Origin: Catenulispora sp.
GTDB taxonomy: Bacteria > Actinomycetota > Actinomycetes > Streptomycetales > Catenulisporaceae
DNA: 32,402 nt
Assembly (NCBI GenBank): GCA_013362315.1
Contig: JABFWL010000304.1
Span: 1-32,402 of the forward strand
Reading direction: 5' to 3'
Both the position numbers and the translations under genes were made by a program. A model generated the notes under the pieces. The model saw only the letters and a program-made list of their open reading frames with translations, did not search any database and was not told where the DNA came from. Position 1 is the stretch's first letter. Every line of letters begins with the position of its first letter. Below are positions 28,201 to 32,402 of the stretch, piece after piece.

Positions 28201-29421
28201 GCCGGGGACGTAGCCGGTGCCGCCGGCGCCGAAGCTGCGGCAGCGTCCGTCCGTTGACGCGTAGCGGCCCTGGCTGAGGTCGATGTACTTGTTCGGGTGA
28301 ACCAGGAGGCTGACTCCGGCCGCGACGGCGACGCCGATGTCGCCGCCGCGCAGGGCGTCGCAGGCGAGGTGGATCGCGGTGAGCGACGAGGAGCACATCG
28401 TGTCGAGCGCCATGCTCGGGCCGCGGAAGCCGAAGGTGTAGGAGACCCGGTTGGCGATCGAGGCGTAGGAAGAGCCCAGGAAGAGCGGGTTGCCGAGGAG
28501 GCGCTGTTCCGCCGCGTGCAGTTGGTACTGCGAGGACATCGTGCCGACGTAGACACCGACGTCGTCGCCGGAGAGCCCGTCCGGGCAGATCCCGGCGTCC
28601 TCCATGGCGTGCCAAACCTCTTGCAGCAGCAGGCGCTCCTGCGGATCCATCCGCTCGGCCTCACGCGGGGAGAGGTGGAAGAAGGCCGCGTCGAAGCAGT
28701 CGACGTCGGCGATGAAGCCGCCCCATTTGGTGTAGTACTTCCCCGGCGTTCCGGGGGTCGGGTCGAAGTACCGGTCTGCGTCCCAGCGCTCGGCCGGGAT
28801 CTCGGTGACGCAGTCGCGGCTGTGCACCAGGTTCTCCCAGAACCGCTCCGCGTTCTCGGCCATGGGGAAGACGCAACTGAGGCCGACGATCGCGATGTCC
28901 TCGTCCCGGCTGCCGACCTCCGGCGCCCAGGACGGGAGTGAGGACAGCGCGGAAGGCGGTTCCGACGCGGGGGGCGGCGTCTCGGACGCGGCCGGCTTGA
29001 GCAGGAGGCGCCGGACCGCGTCGCGATGCGCGGCGATCAGGTGCTGGGCTATGGCCTCGATGCTCTGGTGCTCGAACAGGAGCGTGGTCGGCAGCTTCCC
29101 GAAGTCTCGCTCCAGCACCCGCACGACGTTGACGGCCATCACCGAGTCGAAGCCGTAGTGCTCCAACGGGAGTTCCGGGCGGTCGACCGCGACCTCGACC
29201 CGGGCCTCGGCGGCCACGATCCCGGCGAGCCAGCGCCGCAGACTGTCGAGTAGCGCCTCGGTATCGTCGGCTGTATCCGGCCCCTGTGATGCCTGTGTCG
29301 CCTCCGATTCAAGAGCCTGATGCGGCTCGCGACGCAGTCTGCTGACCGCGTCCTCCACACTCAGCCGGCCGGCCCGCACCGCCGCGAGCAACGACTTCCG
29401 GTCATTCACGCTGTCAGTCAC
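16207..29421 (-). CDS. Trans-AT type I PKS, 4404 aa: dock-ACP-KS1-DH-KR-ACP-KS2-[degenerate ACP]-ACP-KS3-DH-KR-cMT-ACP-dock
   Basis: ACP YGFDSVMAV (Ser codon ~29145); KS1 ~28900-27620 (DTMCSSSLTAIHLAC); DH1 ~27045-26240 (HVVHGRSILP, LDGAFQT); KR1 catalytic part ~25545-24930 (VTGGFGGLG...YAYAN); ACP VGIESVMAM (Ser ~24648); KS2 ~24325-23050 (DTMCSSSLTALHLAC); degenerate ACP ~22860-22650; ACP FGIDSILAV (Ser ~22068); KS3 ~21840-20565 (DTSCSSSLLAVHLAC); DH2 ~20040-19260 (HVVDGQPLLP, YGPLF, LDGAIQT); KR2 ~18590-17900 (IAGGARGIG...NYAAACTFSDAY); cMT ~17700-16690 (VLEVGAGTGGTTGAVLDAL); ACP YGVDSIILV (Ser ~16482); C-terminal LLQRLASGELSVEDTYALLDAQG. No AT domain anywhere. Start overlaps the upstream PKS stop by 8 nt. 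Confidence 0.97.
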   Translation of the reverse strand: MTDSVNDRKSLLAAVRAGRLSVEDAVSRLRREPHQALESEATQASQGPDTADDTEALLDSLRRWLAGIVAAEARVEVAVDRPELPLEHYGFDSVMAVNVVRVLERDFGKLPTTLLFEHQSIEAIAQHLIAAHRDAVRRLLLKPAASETPPPASEPPSALSSLPSWAPEVGSRDEDIAIVGLSCVFPMAENAERFWENLVHSRDCVTEIPAERWDADRYFDPTPGTPGKYYTKWGGFIADVDCFDAAFFHLSPREAERMDPQERLLLQEVWHAMEDAGICPDGLSGDDVGVYVGTMSSQYQLHAAEQRLLGNPLFLGSSYASIANRVSYTFGFRGPSMALDTMCSSSLTAIHLACDALRGGDIGVAVAAGVSLLVHPNKYIDLSQGRYASTDGRCRSFGAGGTGYVPGEGAGVVILKPLRSAEAAGDRIHAVIRGSALGHGGKTNGYTVPNPVEQSRVIAAAIRRAEVSPAQIGYVEAHGTGTELGDPIEVASLSKVMAGRAPQAGECAFGSVKSNIGHLESAAGVAGLIKVVLQMRHRQLVPSLHADTLNPEIDFTAAPLRPQRTLASWELPQGQDRRVAGISSFGAGGANAHVIVAEYLAEPAQSPIDTVRADGPELIVLSAANEEGLRRQAALLADHLAVTPATARDERGWLADVGYTLRQGRQALEERLAIVAESVPEAVAVLRGFGAAQATAAVIRGGIDRPAPAGGERAVAEAVAGRDLDRLGRLWADGAKVDWSALDRVPRRRIALPAYPFERERHWPRMLPVPASVESRPVGEPASGNPRSSVTVLDATDPLLRDHVVHGRSILPAAGVVDLVQAAARGIGLSGPLTVQDIVFQSPVTVADGGSGEVTVELADADGDVGFLVRSRPRADAEPVVHARGRVRTGADPAAALDPQALAAVCPTVLDAAACYRQLAGRGLEYGPVLRVLDEVRRGPGQAVGALRDGASSAGLPAILDGAFQTLVGFEPPEADGAALVPFAVDRLDLLGPVDTARWVHARAAGGSTDDSGRPRMFDIDVAAADGGLVLRVRGLLVRPAAAPAGEAVVLRPKWVSAEPAAGRRGGHRILLVDHGGDPDGALTAALRAAPDVARLIRIQPGARFERIDAAAYRMDPADPDDCARLLAELDGAGHVRSAGATAGVDGFDIVHIHGPADGAAVSPRLVEEGFYRPLTLATALARHASAASVRQFHVHPIHDARAVPAYAATAAFGRALAAEHPGFRLVTLGIEPGPEGWTGWPSSRVARLLAELAGDPDGGEEIRYVGGERQRRVREMLSADTGAVPGTVLRSQGVYIVTGGFGGLGRALARYLAETYNARLVLVGRSVPASDATVSLDTVASVAADVSTEAGACEAAFRARTEFGRIDGVFHLAGVLRDGLIFGKQRGDAESVLAPKIWGAHHLDLATRGDQLDFFALFSSASSVIGIPGQSDYAYANGFLDAFAAWREDMRRAGERSGRTVSIAWPLWESGGMDIGESAKQAARRELGWIALPQARGLRLLETALGGAEPELAVFFGHRPQILSSCGVPDNSAIPAPPSGQSRIEQAVPVAASGTAPALLAHVRRLVADELKLPVERLPLHRRFDQVGIESVMAMNVTAELETVFGRLPKTLFFEYRSVAELAGYLQAAFPVQAATFGAPAGGDGVADSPGAPDVPDGPDGPDGPDAQAAPPRAALTVPPKPSAEPDAVASMDSAASEPIAIVGLAGRYPMADTLEELWRNLRSGRDCVTEIPPERWDKERYFDPSGERPATGYSKWGGFLRDLDRFDPLFFNIPPREARQMDPQERLFLETAWHALEDAGHTRRSLDGRCVGVFVGVMYAQYQLYGAEPGLQAEGFVPASLSASVANRVSYCLDLTGPSIALDTMCSSSLTALHLACSSIRLGDCDEALVGGVNAILHPNRYLQLSQNHFASTDGRCRSFGAGGDGYVPGEGVGAVLIKPLRRALADGDHVYGVIRATGVNHGGRSNGFTVPTPVSQAELISRTLRAAGVEPQDVGYIEAHGTGTALGDPIEIAGLRKAFDDLGGRRGPSCPVGSIKSNIGHLESAAGIAGLTKVLLQMRHGELVPSLHAEELNPHLDLDGRLHVQRVREAWPAGPAERPRVAIISSFGAGGSNGHVVVQEYRPAVAARPAQANAGGGLGELIVLSARTEEQLGELAGRLADRLDPVSAADRSQAPDSAPDSAGDPVPVLRSLLGEILGVPGEDFSLEDDLESLGLDQFARSWLVARYGEQTGARISTAGLNGWCSLRDLAALLTPLPVATSNSVALRDVAFTLRAGREPLAERLAFVARDLADTVRTLRGFAAGESPAGIARGRVVGDETPLAELFDGSAGQAFVEGLHRAGELEKLAGLWAAGVDVPWSGPAARRLSLALYPFARDRYWVPEVVRHAAVPLEVIPEPEREPAPTPEPVADRNMPDVHGIIVSAMAAVLEVPPEEFVLDVPHLDFGIDSILAVEIVDRVNRQLGVDLRPTDFFNHATLRRLVAHVEQLCAEVTAPVHPPVHPPEIVRVDPAPAQAPVVAAEMAEGIAVIGMSARFPDAPDLDRFWANLVAGRDSVREIPGDRWDVEAFFDPDPQAAGKTYSKWGSILDDAAEFDPDFFGISPREARLMDPQQRLYLMEAWRALESAGYSDRALDGLAVHSFVGTSTGDYHHLLRSRGVDLEGYTFTGTHPAILASRASYFLNLTGPSMAVDTSCSSSLLAVHLACEAIRSGRAEMAVAGGVAALFTPELHVLASKAGMLSPTGRCRAFASSADGFVPGEGVGAVVLKGLAQALRDGDPIRGVILGSGTNQDGRTNGITAPSAPSQTALELEVYERFGIDPARIGYVECHGTGTRLGDPMEIEALTDAFRRHTDRSGYCAVGSVKSNLGHTLTAAGIAGLIKTLLCLEHRQLVPTLHVDALNPYIPFDQTPFYVNTRLRDWTAEPGQGRLAAVSSFGFSGTNVHTVVAEAPARAERPPETPGRPRLVPVSAKTRQALGESLARLRDWLDQHGSDHDWRDVAYTLGVGRSHFAERAVFVATDHRDLSRQIWDWRENAGQDHGPLADVAADFLTGAAVDWEALYSGESCRRIVLPTYPFSTETYWVPQPRSASAPDKQAPDGQAPDRTALAKPAALPDPLPGREIPKPPKPPKLPLTVPHTLRPDDPVLRDHVVDGQPLLPAAVQLALAIQALHRATEGAPITVHQAVWLRPVFVEAERRIEVLIAEQAPGKLTFEVRGTGPDGATLLYTRGAASREPAEAQRVDIAALRARCTREVSVSGYYEEFERTKTHYGPLFRTLKEIGVGAGEGIARLECSDGDDPTLPVGMLDGAIQTVGALIPDDGDGRPFVPFAMERVSVLGPIPRTAYACVRRQQTDKYAVIITDSGGQPCVVIDEFTYRKMEAVPRVELYRPTWRELEPVRDMDIPAAPGGRVVVVATDHDHSLAERIAARHGADAAVVRLGRDDLAGVLTAGEPPRRVYFLGGLDDGSHDLGAPSIETVERSQDHGVRALFRVIKLLLEADAGDRPLDLVAVTANAHAVNAAERTRPLAATLFGLLRSLAKEHQAWRVRCLDIDARELADGSRADVVQAIIEEPAHPRGNEVALRAGRRWARELVPARATEPDRPPFRAGGTYVIAGGARGIGAQLALHLARHAAANLVILGRRPADARIREQVRDLRDAGGQALYLAVDIADESAVVDAVATAKARFGPIHGVFHSAVVLRDTRIANMDLELLDAALAPKVRGLAALAAAVRGEPLEQFVIFSSANSFSGNEGQSNYAAACTFSDAYGRYLADEGVPVHIVNWGYWGETGVVAKAGYRRRMRAVGVHSIGTAEGMRALETVIAAGLPQVMAIKAEARILDRFDIDPVGAGKPSRVDTGSIGRAEPDRVGVEPAGERKPDSVGLEPVGGGEPDIVDPELREAHRELEELCVAMIARAVQRLGAFGDPGDRLATDLGIAPAHGPLWTTMLDILADRGLLDRIGDELAATERLARTAEQDLDARARRLRTERPAVSAHVDLLEHCARDYPRLLTGEVEAAEVMFPAGSAAKVEGIYRGDPLSGRLNELAAAAVSGYVQAQPAGAKVRVLEVGAGTGGTTGAVLDALAAWADRVEYTYTDVSRGFLRHGRRSFGDRGLPIAFRRLDIEADPAGQGFEQGGFDVVVAANVLHATGDLRVTAEHVAWLTAAGGRLVVVEPTAFNVFETCTFGLLEGWWRATDGLRLPGSPVADVPTWERILAAAGFPSTAAQARSFGAAFGHQTLVAERASAPVADAPAPAPASAPVWAEPEPRRSPSGDARESVLDALAASISESLGRSDTALDPDRLFTDYGVDSIILVELVKSLNARLEIDLPTTALFDYPTLGDLADFICAEHLVAPASSGAAGPVPSAPEPSAHEEELDLLQRLASGELSVEDTYALLDAQG
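22650..22860 (-). other. Degenerate ACP-like domain inside the KS2 post-KS linker (phosphopantetheine Ser replaced by Gln)
   Basis: LLGEILGVPGEDFSLEDDLESLGLDQFARSWLVARYGEQTGARISTAGLNGWCSLRDLAALL; GLD[S] position is CAG (Gln) at plus 22762-22764, in frame. Inserted between LIVLSARTEEQLGELAGRLADRL and VALRDVAFTLRAGREPLAERLAFVA. Confidence 0.8.
24422..24457. repeat. 9-bp in-frame tandem repeat (tccggtcca x3 plus one imperfect copy), encodes a (GPD)n interdomain linker
   Basis: Direct reading; encodes ...PDVPDGPDGPDGPDAQ between the ACP and KS2 of the 4404-aa PKS. Confidence 0.9.
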
Positions 29422-32402
29422 CGAGCATCACCTCCATGGTCGCCTCCGCTTCCTGTTCGCTGATCTCGCCGGCGCGCAGGCGGTGCAGGAGTGAGCGAAT
29501 GCCGTCATCGGGGCCGGGCGGCAGTGCCCCCCGGTCGGTGTCGTCCGAGTAGACGGTGTCGTTTTCTGTGAACCAGTGGCGGGTCCGGTCGAAGGCGTAG
29601 CCGGGCAATGGCGTCCGGTCGTGCCGTTCGCCGTGCCACAGCCGGCTCCAGTCGACCTGCTCTCCGGCCAGGTAGCGCTCGGCCTCCGGGAAGCCCTCAG
29701 GCACGACGGTCCCGTCGCCGGCGCGCAGCCGGTCCGCCAACTCGGTCAGGTCTGTCGCGACGAACACCGCCCGCTCGGCGAAATGGTCGCGGTAGAACTG
29801 CAGGGTGTAGGCGACCTCCGGCAGTGTCGGCACGCGCCCCTCGGCGATCCAGTCGGCCAGACGCCGCATTCCCGCGCTCAGCGCGGTGCCGGTGCGGGCC
29901 GAGAGCGGCACGACGTAAGGGCCGCCGATCGTGGATGCGCGCGCCGCGCGTGGCGGTGCCTCCTCGATGACGACGTGGGCGTTGGTCCCGCTGAACCCGA
30001 AGGCGCTGACGGCAGCCCGCCGTAGCCCGCCCGCCGGCGCCGTCCAGTCGCGCAGCACGGTGTTGACGTAGAACGGGGAATCGGCGAAGTCGATGTGCCG
30101 GTTGGGCTCGGCGAAGTTGAGCGAGGCGGGAATCTGGCGATGTCGCAGCGCCAGCAGGACCTTGATGACCCCGGCGATGCCCGCGGCGGCCGCGGTGTGG
30201 CCGATGTTGGTCTTGACCGAGCCGATCGCACAGAACCCGCGGCGCGCCGTGTGCTGGCCGAACGCGGCCGTCAGGGCGTCGACCTCGATCGGGTCGCCGA
30301 GCCGGGTGCCGGTGCCATGCGCCTCGACGTAGCCGATGGTGTCCGGGCTGATACCGGCCTGTTCGTAGGCGGCCAGCTCGACCTCGGTCTGGGCTCGGCC
30401 GCTCGGCGCGGTGATGCCGTTGGTCTTGCCGTCCTGGTTGACCGCCGAGCCCTTGATCACGCCGTAGACGTGGTCGCCGTCGCGCTGGGCGTCGGCCAGG
30501 GGCTTGAGGACCACCGCGCCCACGCCCTCGCCCGGGCCGAACCCGTCGGCGGCGTCGTCGAAGGTCTTGCACCGGCCGTCCGGGGCGAGCATGTTCCCGT
30601 TGCTGGCCACGACGAGGTAGTCGGGCGCCAGCATCAGGAACACGCCGCCGGCGATCGCCATCCGGCTCTCGCCGGTCCGGATGCTCTGGCAAGCCAGGTG
30701 CAGGGCGACGAGCGAAGACGAGCACGCGGTGTTCACCGCCACACTCGGCCCGCGCAGGTTGAGGCGGTAGGAGATGCGCGCTGCCAGAACCGACGCCTCG
30801 TTGCCCCAGAACGCCTGGGCCTCCTTGACGATCCCGGCCTTGTTCATCCGGGTCAGGTACTCGCTCGGGCCGACGCCGACGAAGACCCCACAGCGGCTCC
30901 CGTCCAGCGATCCGCTCGGATAGCCGGCGTCCTCCAGCGCGCGCCAGCTCTCCTCGAGGAAGATGCGCTGCTGCGGGTCCGTCTGCGCCGCTTCCTTGCC
31001 CGACATGCTGAAGAAGGCGGCGTCGAAGCGGTCGACGTCGTCGAGGAAGCCGCCGGTACGGCAGTAGGTGGCGTCGAGGCGAGCGGGGTCGGGGTCGAAG
31101 TAGCGGTCGGCTGCCCAGCGGGACGCCGGTACTTCGCCGATCGAGCTCGTTCCGTCGGCCAGGTTCCGCCACAGGCTGCCGACGTCCGGCGCGCCCGGGA
31201 ACCGGCCGGACAGGCCGATGACGGCGATGTCCACGTTCCCGGTGCCGCCGCCGGGGTCCCGCCGGAGCGGGGCGGCGGCCGGTTCCGGCTCTACGGTCTG
31301 CCCGACCTCCGGCATCGAGACCACGATCCGCCCGATCGTCGCCCGGTCCCGCTTCGCCGCGTAGGCCACGGGCAGCTCATCGAGGGTGAAGACCCGGGCG
31401 ACATGCGGCTTGATCGCCCCGTCCTCGATCCGGGAAACCAGTTTCTCCAGCTGCTCCAGCCGGCGCTCCGGGTGCGCCAGAAGGTACTTCTTGGTGTTGA
31501 GGCTGATCAGGCTCTGGTTGTCGACGAGGTGCGACAGGTCGACGCGTCCGGAGGACTGCAAGCCGAACACCGCGATCTCCACGTACCGGCCGTCGGGAGC
31601 CAGAAGGTTGATGCCGGTCTGCAGCGCGTCGCCGCCCTGCGTGTTGACGACCACGTCGACGCCCCGGCCGCCGGTCCGGCGCAGCACCTGCTCGGCGACG
31701 TCGCCGGCACTGTGGTCGATGGCATCCGCGACGCCCAGGCCCGCCAGGAACTCGACCTTGCGCGGCGACCCGGCCGTGGCGATCACCTCGGCCCCGAGGT
31801 GCTGCGCGAGCTGGACGGCCATCAGGCCGTTGGTTCCGGTCGCGGAGGGGATGAGGACCCGCTCGCCGGGGGCGACGGCCGCACGTTCCAGGGCCAGGTT
31901 CATGGCCAGGAAGGCGACCGGCAGCCCGCAGGCCTCCTCATGACTCAGCCCGGCCGGCTTGTGCACCGCCAGGTTCTCGTCCGTGACCACCACCGAGGCC
32001 TGGCCACCCATCTCGGGCGTGGTCAGCGCGATCACCTCGTCGCCGACGGCGAGCCGGCTCACCCCCGCACCGACCTGCCGCACGATCCCGGACACCTCCA
32101 CACCGGGGGTGAACGGGAAGTCCGGCATCATCGGATAGAGGCCCTTGGCCGCCAGGAAGTCGGAGAAGTTGATCGGGAAGGCTCGGACCAGCACCTCGAT
32201 CTGGCCGGGCCCGGGATCGGTCGGCTGCTGATCCACGATGCGCAACGTGCCGGGGTCGCCGGGGCGTTCGAAGCGGACGGCGCGCAAACCGGTGAAGCGC
32301 CCGGCGGTAGGCGGGGCCTGCGCCGGAGGATTCTCGGGGTGGAAGGCCTGCGCGGCCTGCGGACTCTCGCGACGGGAGGCTTGCCCGGCCGGCTCGTGAC
32401 GG
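29414..32402 (-). CDS. Trans-AT type I PKS, C-terminal part (5' partial, runs off right window edge): Q/P-rich linker - ER (~32290-31320) - KS0 (~31240-29955) - post-KS linker - C-terminal docking-like helix
   Basis: The listed 957-aa ORF starts at a TTG, but the frame stays open to the window end (upstream reads ...HEPAGQASRRESPQAAQAFHPENPPAQAPPTAGRFTG-LRAVRFERPGD), so the true start lies outside. ER: medium-chain reductase sequence FTPGVEVSGIV...LIPSATGTNGLMAVQLAQHLGAEV. KS: VNTACSSSLVALHLAC, VEAHGTGT, VKTNIGHTAAAAG. No AT after the KS; post-KS linker ends LPGYAFDRTRHWF. C-terminus is LLHRLRAGEISEQEAEATMEVMLGD. Confidence 0.95.
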   Translation of the reverse strand, partial: RHEPAGQASRRESPQAAQAFHPENPPAQAPPTAGRFTGLRAVRFERPGDPGTLRIVDQQPTDPGPGQIEVLVRAFPINFSDFLAAKGLYPMMPDFPFTPGVEVSGIVRQVGAGVSRLAVGDEVIALTTPEMGGQASVVVTDENLAVHKPAGLSHEEACGLPVAFLAMNLALERAAVAPGERVLIPSATGTNGLMAVQLAQHLGAEVIATAGSPRKVEFLAGLGVADAIDHSAGDVAEQVLRRTGGRGVDVVVNTQGGDALQTGINLLAPDGRYVEIAVFGLQSSGRVDLSHLVDNQSLISLNTKKYLLAHPERRLEQLEKLVSRIEDGAIKPHVARVFTLDELPVAYAAKRDRATIGRIVVSMPEVGQTVEPEPAAAPLRRDPGGGTGNVDIAVIGLSGRFPGAPDVGSLWRNLADGTSSIGEVPASRWAADRYFDPDPARLDATYCRTGGFLDDVDRFDAAFFSMSGKEAAQTDPQQRIFLEESWRALEDAGYPSGSLDGSRCGVFVGVGPSEYLTRMNKAGIVKEAQAFWGNEASVLAARISYRLNLRGPSVAVNTACSSSLVALHLACQSIRTGESRMAIAGGVFLMLAPDYLVVASNGNMLAPDGRCKTFDDAADGFGPGEGVGAVVLKPLADAQRDGDHVYGVIKGSAVNQDGKTNGITAPSGRAQTEVELAAYEQAGISPDTIGYVEAHGTGTRLGDPIEVDALTAAFGQHTARRGFCAIGSVKTNIGHTAAAAGIAGVIKVLLALRHRQIPASLNFAEPNRHIDFADSPFYVNTVLRDWTAPAGGLRRAAVSAFGFSGTNAHVVIEEAPPRAARASTIGGPYVVPLSARTGTALSAGMRRLADWIAEGRVPTLPEVAYTLQFYRDHFAERAVFVATDLTELADRLRAGDGTVVPEGFPEAERYLAGEQVDWSRLWHGERHDRTPLPGYAFDRTRHWFTENDTVYSDDTDRGALPPGPDDGIRSLLHRLRAGEISEQEAEATMEVMLGD

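Noticed and set aside
1-32402. CRISPR arrays, tRNA/rRNA genes, transposases or integrases
   Set aside because: None seen; the repeats present are short in-frame linker or intergenic repeats, and all coding space is explained by biosynthetic genes.

Overview
The window is about 32.4 kb of very GC-rich, actinomycete-like DNA. It looks like the interior of a modular trans-AT ('AT-less') type I polyketide synthase cluster, with every credible gene on the minus strand. In transcription order (high to low coordinates) it contains: (A) the C-terminal end of a PKS (ER-KS-docking), open at the right window edge; (B) a complete 4404-aa PKS (dock-ACP-KS-DH-KR-ACP-KS-[degenerate ACP]-ACP-KS-DH-KR-cMT-ACP-dock); a SnoaL-like protein; a NodU/CmcH/TobZ-type carbamoyltransferase; a flavin-dependent halogenase-like oxidoreductase; a full methoxymalonyl-ACP cassette (fkbK-, fkbG-, fkbJ-, fkbI- and fkbH-like) with a divergent KAS III gene inside it; and (C) the N-terminal >2300 aa of a third PKS (dock-KS-DH-KR-ACP-KS-[degenerate ACP]-ACP...). 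Gene C starts at GTG 6902 and runs off the left edge without a stop, so it is missing from the supplied ORF track; I traced its frame by hand. No AT domain follows any of the six KS domains. Main points of interest: two Ser-less ACP-like insertions in post-KS linkers, found only in the two unsplit modules that lack reductive domains; a KAS III between fkbI and fkbH; a module split across two proteins, with a similar docking-like motif at all four visible PKS junction termini; a halogenase-like enzyme with altered signature motifs; and an in-line ER directly before a KS. The large plus-strand ORFs (up to 2587 aa) are antisense shadows. I cannot name the product.
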